Of a stretch of DNA of 64,000 bases, positions 39,901 through 52,162 are shown piece after piece. Location: positions 2,905,533 to 2,969,532 of the forward strand of contig JACDOX010000084.1 of assembly GCA_014549065.1 (NCBI GenBank). The letters run 5' to 3'. The first letter of the stretch is position 1, and every line of letters begins with the position of its first letter. Origin of the DNA: Cardinalis cardinalis. Taxonomy: Eukaryota; Chordata; Aves; Passeriformes; Cardinalidae. The position numbers were made by a program, and so were the translations under genes. Below the pieces are notes generated by a model that was given only the letters and a program-made list of their open reading frames with translations, had not been told where the DNA came from and searched no databases.

Positions 39901-42900
39901 TAGTGCTTGCAGGTGTACTTTTAATATACCTACACTTCTGTTTATCACATTACTTGACATATCACATACAGAAACAAACCAATATTTAACTGCACCATCA
40001 AAGTGGCTGTATAGAATTTCTGAAAGTGTCTGTGGTGGCCAATTTAAGTGCTGTAGCACACAGGATGATATGGAAATTATTTTTGCTGTTTTGACAAGGA
40101 GAAGAAGAGTTTTTATCATCACAGAGATTGCATCTTGTATCTGCCTCTTCACTTCTGTTTAAGATAGAGTGGCTAGGGGCTACATTGGCCCCAGCCCTCC
40201 CTTCTCTAGGTCCATTGAGATTGGATAACACTGCCTGGAAGAGGCTGATAGAAGTCCTAGTCAATGTGCGAGAGAAGGGTTTGTTCATGTTAGGCTTGTC
40301 TCTGTCCCTAATCAGCTGCCAAGCTGGTAAGCATCACTCCATAAAGCTTTTATTAAAAAGTAAGTAAAAGCTCATTTAGGGAATCAAGGCACAGCAAGTG
40401 ACTGGAGTGGGATAACATGAGCACACCACCCAGTCCCTCCCTGGGCTTTGGCAGTCCTGCAGCAGGGCCTGCCCTCCACTATGGGCTCCCCACACAGCAC
40501 AGGGTTGGTCCTGATGGCACAGCAGTGATGGGTAAAGCTGTATCAGCTCTGCCAGCACTGTGGTCTCCAGCTGGCACCTTGTTAAGTGGCTATAACAAGT
40601 TGAAGGGTCAGTTTTCCTTTCTACTTCAACAATGATCCCATGCCCAGAGGCATTTAGAGAAACACATTATTTATTCCTCAATCAGGAGGGAAAAATTGCA
40701 ATAGCAAGCACAGTGACATAGCCCAAACCATCCCATCACCCCTGAATAGTATGTCAGAAAGGGAAAAGTGTGACAGAACAGTTACACCACAGTAAAGCAA
40801 TTTGTTACCCACACCCCAGAGCCCCTCTTTATCTGTCACGCTAATTAGGCTAGAGATGATTTTGTGAGGGCACAGATGTCACACCTGGGGATTCCAGGTT
40901 ATTATCAGGCCTACTGGGAGATACACATAAACCACAATAATAAGCCAGGCTACAGGAGGACACCCCAATGTACATCTCTTCTTGGGGTCCTCCCCAGCCC
41001 AGCTCAGCATCCTCCCTCCCGTGCAAGAATGCAGCACTGCATTCCTGCCTTAATTAAGTTAATATGGCTGGAATGTCAACCTGCAATGTAAGCCTCCACC
41101 TACAAAAACAAAGAGGTATTTCCCTCCACAACTGTACTGCTTTGTGGATGGCTTTGGTTTTTTTTTTTCCTCACACTGGATTAGTGATGAAACCCTAAGA
41201 GATCTTTTGCCAGATGCTCTTTGAAAAAAAGCATCTCTAACAGATATGAGGGCTCCAAATTGCAACACCTCTGAGCAGTGCTGTAAAGGGACAATATAGA
41301 AATGCACAGATGGCCCCCTTTCCAGGGAAGAATAAATTTGATCTGTGGATCCAAACAGGGCTGGATACTCAGCAGGTACAAACTGTCATTGCTTCACTGG
41401 CCTCATCTGAAGGACAACTGAAAGGTAGTAAGAAGCTGACTGAGAAGCTCGCACACATAAAAATACACTCTCGTCCACCTGCAGCTACTGACACTGAGTT
41501 CATGAATCTCATCTCAGCACTACAGGTGATCTTACAAATAGATCAGCTTCTCTTGAAAAGTTCCCCTATGCACATATGTAGAGATACCAGACCTGGCACA
41601 ACTCACCAGCGCACTGCACTGCAATCCCAAGAAATGCATCTGGACAGCCAGCTCCTTTGCAGTAAAGAAATGTACACATTTGTCCCAATTTCACCTTTGA
41701 GAATTCTCAAATGAGATTGAAAGTTTATGCTGTAAAAATCACATCTCAAAATAAGCAGTTACCAGAAATGTAAAACACTTCTACTCTGCAAAATTAGCTC
41801 AGCACATTTTATGTATTTTAAAAAATATAGGACACGCACTGTTGCAAAAAAATAATGTGCCAGGTTCCCAGTTAGAAAAAAGTGACACAGTTCCAGTGAG
41901 TGATGCAGACTTACAATAGGCATTATTTACACTGCAGGAAAAATGCGAATGGAAAATGAAGGCTGTAATACAGGGTCAAATCATTCCGAGTCATTGTTAA
42001 CCTAAAGGCCATTATTTTGCATTAACCAGTTCNTCCTCATCCAATTTTTTATGAAAAGTAAGTTCTCTGCATAAAAGCTAAGTAATGGTGATGCCAAAAA
42101 CCTGTTCTCCTCCTGTGCCCATTGTGGGCTAGGAGCACCAACAAATTCCACAAAGGTGTCCTACCAAGAGTCAGTGCTCAGCCCCACAGGCAGCCAGGAA
42201 GATCCCATTAACAAACTTGGCTGAGTCATGTATATTTTAGCAATGCAAGTAGACAGTCCAGAAGAATAGGATTCAAATAAAATATGAATTAGTGTGAAGC
42301 CAAATTTCCACATAGCAAGCATTTTCTGCCTAAAAGAGAAGGGAAAAAATTACCCATGGCTATTGCACTTAATTTTTCCCAGATGCTTCAAGAAGCTTCA
42401 TGGCAACACCACTATGTCCCCTGAGGTGCAACAGGAAAGAGAGCAGGAGCAGGACAGAGGGATGCTAGGGTTAGGGGAGAGCTGAAGCTTAAAAAAACCA
42501 AAAAACAACAAAACCCCACACTAAAATATACCTCAAAACACATGCTGTAGCCCTCACATAACCTGAACACCAGCATGGATTTTTTTGTTTGTTTATAGAA
42601 GAAGAGCTGGCTACACACCCCCCTTTGCATGTGCATTTCCCCAAGCTTCCAAGCATTAGTGATTTGGAAAATCACTACCCANGTGGCACCTGCTCCCACC
42701 ACCTCTGCAGAGCTTCTCGATGCTCCTGGTGTTACCTTTCAAGCCAACAGAAGAAATATTGTCCACTTTCTGATAAGTGGTTGATCTGTTTACTAAAGGG
42801 TCTAAAAGAACTTGGTTCAGGAAAACCTTGTGTTTTTAGCTTTAGCTGGAAAGTACATGTATCTCAAGTGAAGGGAAGAATCACAACCCAGGCTGGGAGT

Positions 42901-45900
42901 AAAGCAAGGGAGGTCCTGGCTGAGGTCACNTTACCTGGGATGGACACAAGGCTATGGAGGGTAGTATGAAGAGACAGTATCAAGAAGCCTNAGATCTTGT
43001 GGTGTTAGGAACTATCGAGGTCTGAACACTGAGCTAAAGGTTCAGTCATTCCTGGTAATGGATAGNAACTGCCAGAATTTTATGTTGGCATCTTACATTT
43101 AGCAACAAGGCATGCCCAGGCAGAGATCTTCAGACTTCAGCAGTGTCACAGAGGATTCTTCTGCACAAGAAAAGCTGCAGAGCCATTTTCAGCACTGCTC
43201 ATCCAGGGGCAAACAAACCCTTTGCAATTCTCAGGCAGGAGAGCACTTGGCTGGATGTTGTACTGATACCAAAGGAGAAACAAGTGACAGCAGGTACTGG
43301 CAAAAAATTGCCTTCATAGGAAGAGACCATGTAGGTCCTTTCAAGGAGTACTTTATACTCTCTAGACATCTGAACCCCTGCAACTCCCTCTAGGTGGTAC
43401 ATTTCTGCACATGTTTTTCTTATATTGCATTTAACTCATCTGAAGTACCAAAGTAAGTGCAATAGAGCTGTACCTCAGGTTAGAATTCAGGAGAAATTCC
43501 TAAAGAAGATTCAATTATGCAAGCAGATTTAAGAGAGGACAGGCAAGAAGCATGGATAGTGAGGAAGGACTGGTTTGTAGAAATCATAAGGTATCTGAGA
43601 GAACTTTTGTTATTTGTCCCTAAGAGACCCTTTGTTATAACACATACTCATGCAATATAAAAATAACCTGTTAGATATTCTGTCCATGAACTTCAGTACT
43701 GGAGGATACACAGATGCAGAAGAGTTAACTGGAGGCAGAGTGGTTTTGGCAGTTAATCACTGAGCTCCTTGGTAAGCACGTGCTGGGAAGCATGGGCCTG
43801 GCAAGATGAACAGCCATAGCTTTAAAAAACAGAGTATTATGCTTGAGGCAGGGGAGCTGAAGCAAAGGGATTTGGTTTGTAAGAAAGCCAGCATGGCAAA
43901 TTCATAAGAGGACACAGAGACAGTGGCAGGGTATAGGAGCTGCAGTGTTGCTCCTTCCCAATTGAAGGCTTCCATCTGCTTAGGTCAAGCAAGGTTTGCT
44001 CCTAGAAAGGCATGGCCCAAAACTCAGGATCGAAGGGATCTGGGTTATAACAACAAAGGAAGCCTGGCTGTTCTTTGTCTGCTGACATTCAGTTTTGTTT
44101 TAGAAGACTGAATGTGTCACTGCACACACTTTCCGATAACAAGAGGGAAACCTCCTGCAGGGCACTAGATAACGTTGACCCCACAGGAGGATTTGCCATA
44201 TAAGACCCAGCTGCTGAAGCCTATGGAACCAGATTGAACCTGGCAGGGTCGCAGGATCTTTCACGGAGCAAACTACAAGTTAAAAAAAAAAAAAAAATTA
44301 AAAACCAAGCACTTCAGCAGCAGGAGCACACAAGGTATAGCCTGCCTGATGATCCATGACAAAACTAGAAGAGCAACATGTCCCAAGGTTTGTAGGACCT
44401 CCCATTAATGCACATTCCTGAACTTGATTTTCAAAGTGATCAACTTCTTACAGACACAAGTTTTTTTTTCTTCTCAGATATATTGGGTTGAAGCAGTTTT
44501 CCTCTTGAAAATAAACAAACAGTTCAAGAGCAGAAGGGACCAAAAATGCTATGTTGACAATATAACTGTTACCCTTAATCCTGAACCTTGCCCTCAGCAT
44601 CTACAACAGCCAGAAGAGAAGGCAACATATTTAGGTATCAAATGCTGGGAAACACGCTCCAAGACCTACAGCTTAGATCTTACAACATTCATGGTTTGCA
44701 GCTTGCATGGTGCTTTGTGGTGCTCTTTCCCTTTTCGCCACATTTAGGGGTTAAACTTCTGTTTATGATTAAGGACCCCAACCTCTCCCCCCCCGCCCCC
44801 ATACTTNGTATGAAACCAACTGAGCATTAGTGTATCTGTACAACGTCTGCAGGTCAAATGGGCTCCTAATCCAGATAATCCATGCAGTGTGATTGGCTAC
44901 AGTTCTGAAGAAATCCTTTAATTTTCATTCTCTTGCTACTGCTGACAGTCAGGGTTTTGTTGACAAATTAGCAGCAAAGTAATGGATGCAGGTGGATTAG
45001 AATACCTCATTTTACATGTGGCAGTATCAGACCACCAAAAATAAATACACATTAAGAAAATGGGAAAGACATCAATACTAAAACAGAGCAGCTGTTTTTT
45101 TAAAAAAAATGTCTTTTTGAAGCTGCAGCACAGAGGTGAAAGCATGATGAAGGAGAGGATTACCTTGTTCAAAAATGTAGATGCCTCCTCTCCATTTTTT
45201 GGACACCTAGCTCAGCCTTTCCTGAAGGACCAGGCCCAGGCTTCCCCCATTCACAGCCTCTGTGGGATGTACACTGACTTGGTACTCAGCCAAGGCAGTC
45301 GACATCAGCACCCACAAGGCAACATGGGAATGCAACACTTACCCAGGCCCCCCCCACTACCTGACCTGAGCATTTCCCTTTTTTGAGATGAGAGCTTGTT
45401 GTGAAGCAGGCAATACCTTAAAGGCTACTTCCTTTACTGCCACACTCAGTGCTACATTTGCTATAGAGGCAAGACCTCAGCTACCACAGGCAGCAAGGGA
45501 GATGATAACAGTCTGCTGACTAAAACAAGGTGGAGAGAAACCAAGTTGTGGAACAGAAAAAGTATTTCCTTTCAGGAAAGCAAATAACCAGCCCCCAAAA
45601 CAAACAAAAAAGAGATGTTAATTCAAGCTACTGGACTCCTGTAACTCTTTTCCTTAATTTTTAAGCGTTTTCTGGAAGAATTAGCTGCTAGAAAAAGGAA
45701 GAATACTTTCATGAAGTGAGAAGACTTGTTTCCACTTAAAGCTGTGGACAATATACTCTAAAGTCTATCCAAAACAGCTTTATTATGCTCTTTGGTATGC
45801 AGTGGTTACAATGTATTTCCAACAGGCTGAAAGGGATCTGCCACTACTGGGTATTCTGGGACCAGAAGCCCTGTGCTTGATAGGGTGAAGGAAACTGCTT

Positions 45901-48900
45901 CACAGAAAAGGTGTGAGGGAAGGCAAAAGCAGGGTATGGAAAATCTGAAATAAAAAACATGTGAAGGGGGAAAAAAAGTGAAAGAGACAGGGAAAAAACA
46001 GAAGAATTCAAAGAAAATAGGAAAGAAATTGCCCTGTCTTATAGGAGAGGACAAGGGTTCCAATTTCAGCCAAGACGTCCTGCAAGTGGAAAAGGCAAAA
46101 CCTGGTGTTAAAAAATGTCACAAAGGGGAGGCCTCAGAAACAGAGATGATTTGTGAAAAAAGTTAAGAGCATTCAGGTCTCCTCACATTAAAAAAACTAT
46201 GCTGGTTTAAACCACAGGTGTATTAGGTTTAAGGAATCTTTTGGAGACTCTACAAACCTTATGGAGATAAAAAGCTTATGCTCCTCTNAGATTGAATGCT
46301 GCACTCACAAAAAGCAGTTCTTACAGAATGAGAGCATAAAGGAAATGAGACAAACTTAGAAAAAACACCTNATTTTATCCTACATATTTATAAAGAGGCA
46401 AAAGAAACCTTGTTTAGAAGGGCTTCTATAAGACTACTATAATTTCAATGAAATATCTAGAATTGCAGTAGTAAATAACACAGTTTTTGGAGGAGCGACA
46501 AGTCTTTCAGTGCTTTTGGAAATATGGAGAGGCAAGATAAACAAGGCAACAGATCCATTTCTAATTACTAAGTGTTGGGGTGTGGGAGGGAATGTCAATG
46601 TTTACACCATACCAGAAATGTGATCTCTCATATCAATTTGCTTCTTTAAGGCATCATCTTAACACCATTTCCTGGCCAATACTAAGCCATAGGAACAAGC
46701 AAACTGGATTTTACCTCATGGACTAGAAGTTTTGTATTTCCCATGTGATATTTCAAAACCCAATGTGTCCCACACATGCATTCAGTCCCTTACAATCATT
46801 TGAGTTTCCTCCCCAGNGCCACATTCTTCACACGTGACTTCAGAAGATAAGTAACACTTTCAGCCCCAAAATCCTTTTAAAATCCACCTCCTGTTCAATA
46901 CCTATAGTTCTGAATATAGTAACAAATATGTTGAATAGCAATTCCCACTGCAGGAGAGAAAGAAAGCCCCACAAATAGGTGGAATCCCAGAACAAAGGTG
47001 GAGAACAAAAGCCCCCCCCTTTACTCAATTTGTCTGCCCACATACCAAAGATCAAAAGAGCTCTGGGAAGGCTCTGCATAATCTACATACTTTGTGACCT
47101 TATTACAATCAAATTCCCCCTGCAGGCACAGCCACTGTGTATATATGCACACACTGTAAATACACAAGCGGGTCTGTGGATGCTTGCCAAGTCACTTGCT
47201 CGTGCATTGAGTTTGCTTACTTTTAACAATGCTGAGGCCAAAGAAGTGAGGCTCTTTAATCTTCACTAAATCACAAACTTGCTGAAAGAGCTCCTGTCCN
47301 GTGGCTTTGACCTGAAAGACACAACCAATCCAACATTACAGATGGTTCANGCACCTGGATGGAGCAACTCTTCTAAAGTAGAGTTCTAAAGAAGAGTTGC
47401 AGGCCAATACATTTTTGGATACCAAAGTAAAATACCCAAACACAACCACACCAGAGAACATCCTTTGTTTTCAGTATTATTGCTATTATCATAGAATAAT
47501 AATCATTAATATTTACAGAAATGAAAATACTGCTCCCTTGCAATTTTCTTTTTTTTGAGAAAAGAAAAAAAACCTAAAACCAAAAGTTTTCATTCAGGAG
47601 AACCAGGAATAAAAGTACCCAAACAAACACAAGACTGAGTAGCTCATAGGTTAGAGATGTCGTTTTTCTGTACCCACACAGAAGAGCTTGTTCTGTCTCC
47701 TGCTGACTTCTAGTCACACAGCCATTAACATCTTTATCTTTGGCAGGTGCAGCCAAAAGCCCGTAAGACCTTGCCTGTTTCCCTGCACACTGAGACNTTC
47801 CGATATCCCTGCCTCCTGTAATGCACAGACTGCCCCACAAGGAGCATGGTTCTGGTTAACTACATGTGCAGACCTGGATGTGTATTATGATAGGAAGATT
47901 CCCCCACTAAACATCTCCCCATCGATAGCCTCATTTCCCCCCGTCCCACTGAACCATCCCAGGAGTACTGACAGATAAAGCACAGGCAAATACAGAAACC
48001 TCCCAGCCCACAGAGGCACGGNGGAAGGAGTCCAGAGAAAGAGCAGATGGGGGGAACAGAACAGCACTGACACAGACAACCTCAGCTCAGGCCATGGTGC
48101 AGCCAGCTGCAGCTGCAAAATGGGCCAAGACCTTGGAATTTCATTACTCCACTGCTGGACCATGCAGACTAGCAGCACCAGGAGCAGCTGCCTGCAGGGG
48201 TACAGTGCAGTGCTACCTACCGAGCAACAGAGAGGACAGGGCAGAAGTCGACTGTTTAACTCTCCTACAAACCAATCACCATCCTAATTTTAAACCTCTT
48301 TTAGTGTAGGTATGCCACACACCTCAGAAACTGGCTTGCACTCACCTCCTTGCCCCAGGCTGTACCATGTCACTAGACATGGACAATGGGAAACAGGAGG
48401 TCATTTAAGTACTCATTTTCTTCTACTTGACAAGGCATCAGTAGCCAGACACTCACTACTGCTTTATCAGGAGCTTTGAAGCCTGCACTACACCAATGCA
48501 AACACGTGTAAGCTTTGAGGAGGGAGGAGGTAGTGCACAGNTCTGATAAGACTCAAAACCACATCTGGGTCTTATAATTATGAGTCTCCATGTGAGACTG
48601 CACCCTTTCAGTCTCATATCCAGATGCAGTGTTTGGTCAGACACCCAGAACACACACTTGGAAGGAAAGCTGGGCACAGAGCGATCTCCTTTGCCAAAGA
48701 AGCAAGCTCTGAGCATGTTCTCCTACCTAGGAAGGATTTGCTAAGAAAGATGTGACCTACCTCTAGCCAGAATGGTTATGGGCATATAAGAGTCACTGGC
48801 AGCACAGAACTCTCTGTAAATGCTACACAATGAGATTAATTTTCTCAGTGGCAAGCTTTCATACCTAAGGGAAGAAAAACCTGCTTTAAGATACTTAATT

Positions 48901-51900
48901 CTAGGGAACTGAGTACTTCAAGTGACAGTTTTGTGGCACACAGCTCTAAACAGTGATTTAGGCAGAGTTCTTGCACAACAGGTATGTTACTAGCACCTTG
49001 TCCATTCTCCTCTTGGCACGTCCCTTCTGTATCAAGTTCTACTCCTAGTCTTAAAGGCTATGCAATACCAATTACATTTGCAACTGCTGTTCCCTCCNAC
49101 CTTCCCCTCTGCTCAAAGCAACCAATACTTCCCTTTGCATTTTTCATCTTTGGACTTTCCTCCCTATGCATATGGTTCCTGTGCCAAGATTGATCTCAGA
49201 AATGTTATGACTCATTCCTTCCANTGATATTCAGCTTTGCCCCATGTCNGGCTCAGGGCTTCTTTACACGTGAAATTTAGTCCAAAGTGAAATCAAGGGC
49301 AAGTTTGCAGATGGTAGCTGCTACTCCAAGGTCATTCTGTGTACAGATATTCACNTGTATTAGTTGTCTGTATCTATTTTTCTTGATATGTATGTTTTGA
49401 AACATTGGCTCTCCTGTTCACAGAACAACTGAAAGACTTCAGACCTATGCTTGCCATTCACGAACCCACAGGACCTCACTAGACTTCCTCCACTCCAAAA
49501 GTTTCTCCCACTTCGCCTTGCCCACCTCAGAGCAGCTGGTGAGCTGCAGCATCCCCTAGTTCCCCTCACAGCTCTACTTCTCCTCACATCCACAGNTGGT
49601 CCCAAGAAGGCAGTTTTACTGCTCACCATCCAGATTCACTGTACATTAAGGAAGACAGACATCTAAGCTAATTAAGAGATACTTGATTGTGGGTGAAGAG
49701 AATTTAAAANGGCTCCTGCTCTTCCCTCTTCAACAGCACTATCTCTGAATGGTGTAAGAAATACATTTTAAAGAGCAAGCTTCAATCTGTATGTGACCAC
49801 ATAAAACACATATAGGTAAACTCTTATCTGGAAGGGTGGAATTTATATGGGAGGGGAGAGGGAAGACTTACCTGCATAAACACTGGGCTTATCATGGGAA
49901 GGATCTATAATTTATTCTGCTGGAAAGATAACCATTCCTACCTACCTCAATGAGCTGCAAGCTTGTTTAGTATTTGCATTCCACACTGAAGAGGTTAAAA
50001 GGCTTTGGAAATCTTTAGCAGTGGCATTATTATTCTAATAAATGCACAAAGTATCATATGTGGTTGTGCTAATTACACTTGGGTTCAACCAACATCACTA
50101 GAAAATTGCCTTGATGTTTCTTCAAAAAAGAAAGATCTCTCCAGCTGTGAAATCTTAATTTTTGTTGCTGTTTTGAATGAATGTTGTGGTAAAGTCCAAA
50201 GCCAAATGAAAAGCTGTTTCTGGTGACTTGCCCAGCTGTAACAGGTCATGTTTCACTCTCTATGCAATTAGGACACAACCATGTGTTGAGGTCTCATGTT
50301 TTGGCCCAGGCAGCTATTCCCTTTCACACACAGGCATCTCCAAGTACATACTTTCCCAATTTCCCAGACACAAAAGCAAGGGGTATCAGAAATGACAAGG
50401 GCGAATGTCTTTAAAAGGAATACAAAGGGGTGCTGTGGGGGATTCCTCTGCAGGACAACCTAATGATGCACAAGGCATCCCAGCTTTTTGGAGAGGCAGC
50501 AGGCTGGGACAGGACAGTGGAACAGGAAGGGACACAGCACTTTTCCTCTGTTCCTGTCAGCACTCAATGCAAAAGACTATTTCTTATGCTTATTAAATAT
50601 TTCAGAGGCATTAAAAAAGACATGCAGATGTAGCATTTAGGAACCTGGTTTAGTGGTGATCTTGGCAGTGTCATGTTTATGGCTGAACTTGATCTTAAGA
50701 GTCTTTCTCACCCCAAATTTATTTTACGATAAACTGCAGGTTTTTGTGATTTACCAGAGCATGATCCAGAGGTGAAGGAACAGCTGTGTGCTCCATTTAG
50801 ACACAGGCAGAGCGAGTAGCAGTGACAGTGTCAGCCCTGGCTGGTGCACTGCCCTCCTGCACCTTCCCCACGGCCAGCAGCTCTGCTATCTCCCATCTTT
50901 AGCCTCCCTGACAAGAGCTATAAGAAGGTGAGATTTAGGGTCAGCTGCAACAGGCCATTACCCAGGCCCGTACACCTGCTGCCATGAACTTAATTAAATC
51001 ATCGTTTTCTGCCTTGCACAAAAGCCAGCAGATTGCAGAAGCCTTCTGGGGCAGTGGATGGGCTGGGTTTGAACCAGTAACCTAGAAGCAGAGTGTCCCA
51101 GATTTTTCTGTTAAAGCTTTATTCCATCCAACCCTTGAGGCTGTTTCAGTTAAGGACGCTACACTTACACAAAACAGGTAGGAAAATTCCGACATGGATT
51201 TTGAAGATTAGCACGCATAGTTTCAAAAGCCACAGTTTCAATCAAGTACTTAAAATAACAGTTCACCTCAACTGTCTTCTCCCCCTACTCATCCCAAAGC
51301 AGGGGAAAAAAAACCTACCCAAAACAAAGCCAAATCTCCCCAGCCCACACGAGTGCACGCACACTCTCACAAGAGAGCACTTATCTTTGAAACTCGCTGG
51401 TCCTCTGAACNCCAAGTGCCTCTTGTCAGCTCAGTTTCTCACAAGTTCAAGGAGCAGCCAGCATTGCACAAAGAGGCACCGTGCTGTGCAGACACCGTGC
51501 CACCCTGGGCTGCCAGCTGAGCTGGCTCTGCTGTCACGCATGCATATCTTGAGACATTCGAGGCAGCAATCAAAGAAATGAAGCGACTTGCCTCAATTCT
51601 TTGTGTGTATGAGTACTCAAGAGGAAGGAAAAAACCCCAACCTCAATGGCTATTTGCCTTAGACTCTTTGAGGGGATCTGCAGGCTGTCAAAACCAGGAA
51701 TAGCTGGACTCTTTACAAGAGTAAACAGTCATATGTTGGGAACACTTTCTAAGTAATCAAGGTATTTCAAGTTCAATTTTNAAAAAAATGTTGGATTATT
51801 ACAAGCAGCAAAACCATTCAGAAATAATAAAATGTAAATAACAACAGAAAGAGAGCAGAGGAGATCCCCACCCTACAAACACAGCGCTGACTTCTAACAA

Positions 51901-52162
51901 ACTCTACGAATGAGTTGAAGCTGCCCACTTAGAAAATGGAGCACCAATTACCCTAAGCTGGCTAATAGCCTTTCGGTCAGCAGACCAGCACCAGGCTTTT
52001 GGGAGAACAATGGGAACTAACAAATCTGAACTGTGGCCACGATGCAGNGACCTCCCAGCCACTCACCCCGACGGCCAGGCTGAGCTGCTCGCGGGTGGGC
52101 AGGAAGACGCAGACGCTCCGGATCTCTGGCTGCATCCTGCCTGCCAGCAGTGTCCTGCTCAT
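24633..52162 (-). CDS. FRMD1: FRMD1, FERM domain-containing protein 1, complete
   Basis: Thirteen coding exons on the minus strand: 52162-52067, 47311-47221, 38482-38403, 36365-36289, 34670-34484, 32317-32162, 29900-29835, 29626-29558, 29368-29194, 28334-27999, 27858-27730, 26998-26919, 24920-24633. They total 1830 bases, 609 residues, with matched phases and no stop. A FERM domain spans about residues 15-325. F1 begins RSVCVFLPTREQLSLAVG. F2 holds YYCHLKEQVL, FLLAAYSLQADLGNY and GKYFEPQAYFPQW. F3 holds LLYDFPW and SRHLLQLLSNSHRLFLN. A Ser/Gly-rich and acidic linker follows, then SLDDIRLY, SYTFGC and a C-terminal EEFVV resembling a PDZ ligand. The paralog FRMD6 (Willin, related to fly Expanded) shares this plan and acts at the membrane cortex upstream of Hippo signalling. 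FRMD1 itself is little studied. FRMD1 rather than FRMD6 is chosen from synteny with KIF25. The start ATG sits in a strong CCCACCATGA context; a second in-frame Met is residue 10. Confidence 0.95.
24921..26918 (-). other. FRMD1: FRMD1 intron 12
   Basis: No additional exon was recognised. The flanking exons join in phase 0. Confidence 0.8.
26919..26998 (-). CDS. FRMD1: FRMD1 coding exon 12
   Basis: Residues 488 (split) to 514. Encodes SLSVVQVTLIKMRGQSVESL, corresponding to the FRMD6 segment with KLRGQSTDSLPQ. The acceptor is TTCTCCTTTGCAG and the donor GTAAGG. Confidence 0.92.
26999..27729 (-). other. FRMD1: FRMD1 intron 11
   Basis: I looked for an exon matching the FRMD6 CIYITEDML segment and saw none. 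The flanking phases match without it. Confidence 0.75.
27730..27858 (-). CDS. FRMD1: FRMD1 coding exon 11 (acidic)
   Basis: Residues 445 (split) to 488 (split). Strongly acidic: LELAVDEPEEMPVDEPLEGD, with two VDEP copies eight residues apart. One N falls at a first codon position (27787), leaving that residue undetermined. The donor is GTGAGA. Confidence 0.9.
27859..27998 (-). other. FRMD1: FRMD1 intron 10 (short)
   Basis: A 140-base intron with donor GTAAAG and acceptor CTCTCTTCTTCCTAG. Read-through would need to stay open; two N bases prevent a full check. Confidence 0.85.
27999..28334 (-). CDS. FRMD1: FRMD1 coding exon 10 (Ser/Gly-rich linker)
   Basis: Residues 333 (split) to 445 (split). 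Starts KKRYRESYISDTLDMDLD, then a Ser/Gly-rich low-complexity stretch, then GSHGSSHTSGIEAD, which is shared with FRMD6. It ends EDDAQDD before the donor GTAAAG. The N at 28201 is the third base of an ACN codon, so Thr is certain. Confidence 0.94.
28335..29193 (-). other. FRMD1: FRMD1 intron 9
   Basis: No exon recognised. Donor GTATGT and acceptor GTTTCTCCCTCAG bound it. Confidence 0.85.
29194..29368 (-). CDS. FRMD1: FRMD1 coding exon 9 (FERM F3)
   Basis: Residues 275-333 (split). Encodes GKKFEIQPDGLPSARKLVYY, then SRHLLQLLSNSHRLFLNIQP, which forms the closing helix of the F3 lobe. Confidence 0.96.
29558..29626 (-). CDS. FRMD1: FRMD1 coding exon 8 (FERM F3)
   Basis: Residues 252-274, VNHVRQLLYDFPWSHIGKLA and flanks. 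Phase 0 at both ends; acceptor GTGTTGCAG, donor GTGAGT. Confidence 0.95.
29835..29900 (-). CDS. FRMD1: FRMD1 coding exon 7 (FERM F3 start)
   Basis: Residues 230-251, encoding DKKEDRPTVILGLTLRGMHI and two more residues. Phase 0 at both ends; acceptor CTGTTCTTTTAG, donor GTAACA. Confidence 0.94.
29901..32161 (-). other. FRMD1: FRMD1 intron 6, with a weak donor
   Basis: No exon recognised. The intron begins GTTAAA (32161-32156), a poor match to the consensus donor. See findings. Confidence 0.75.
32162..32317 (-). CDS. FRMD1: FRMD1 coding exon 6 (FERM F2)
   Basis: Residues 178-229. Encodes AKRGSDYILKHAPEMHREQ, then EAVLKFIKESCLLEDVPVHF. The sequence continues in frame to DKKE of the next exon, as in FRMD6 (YKDKRE), which fixes the exon end at AAG despite the weak donor. 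Confidence 0.93.
32318..34483 (-). other. FRMD1: FRMD1 intron 5
   Basis: No exon or repeat family recognised. Confidence 0.8.
34484..34670 (-). CDS. FRMD1: FRMD1 coding exon 5 (FERM F2)
   Basis: Residues 115 (split) to 177. Encodes DKVARQLYYCHLKEQVLMS, then EEIYFLLAAYSLQADLGNYR and AGKYFEPQAYFPQW, the most diagnostic part of the FERM domain. The N at 34610 makes one residue His or Gln. Donor GTAAGT. Confidence 0.96.
34671..36288 (-). other. FRMD1: FRMD1 intron 4
   Basis: No exon or repeat family recognised. Confidence 0.8.
36289..36365 (-). CDS. FRMD1: FRMD1 coding exon 4
   Basis: Residues 90-115 (split). Encodes TEKFSPPFVAFFRVQYYVEN and GRVI; the split Gly leads into DKVAR of exon 5. Acceptor GCTCTAG, donor GTAAGT. 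Confidence 0.95.
36366..38402 (-). other. FRMD1: FRMD1 intron 3
   Basis: No exon recognised. A purine-rich tract lies at about 37085-37118. Confidence 0.8.
38403..38482 (-). CDS. FRMD1: FRMD1 coding exon 3 (FERM F1)
   Basis: Residues 63 (split) to 89. Encodes NEYVFIDLEQKLSKYFSKEW and KKETTK. Acceptor TATCTTTCAG, donor GTAAGA. Confidence 0.94.
38483..47220 (-). other. FRMD1: FRMD1 intron 2
   Basis: About 8.7 kb. Contains a short TTA microsatellite (about 38813-38830) and an A run near 44281-44297. The 135-codon + strand open frame at 41310-41714 has no recognised similarity. No gene seen. Confidence 0.75.
47221..47311 (-). CDS. FRMD1: FRMD1 coding exon 2 (FERM F1)
   Basis: Residues 33-63 (split). 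Encodes GQELFQQVCDLVKIKEPHFF and GLSIVK. The N at 47300 is the third base of an ACN codon (Thr). Acceptor TGTCTTTCAG, donor GTAAGC. Confidence 0.94.
47312..52066 (-). other. FRMD1: FRMD1 intron 1 of the coding region
   Basis: About 4.8 kb without a recognised exon or RNA gene. Confidence 0.75.

Noticed and set aside
41310..41714. 135-codon (with stop) + strand open frame in FRMD1 intron 2
   Set aside because: Looks protein-like in composition but no family is recognised, no splice context exists and the length is ordinary for chance.
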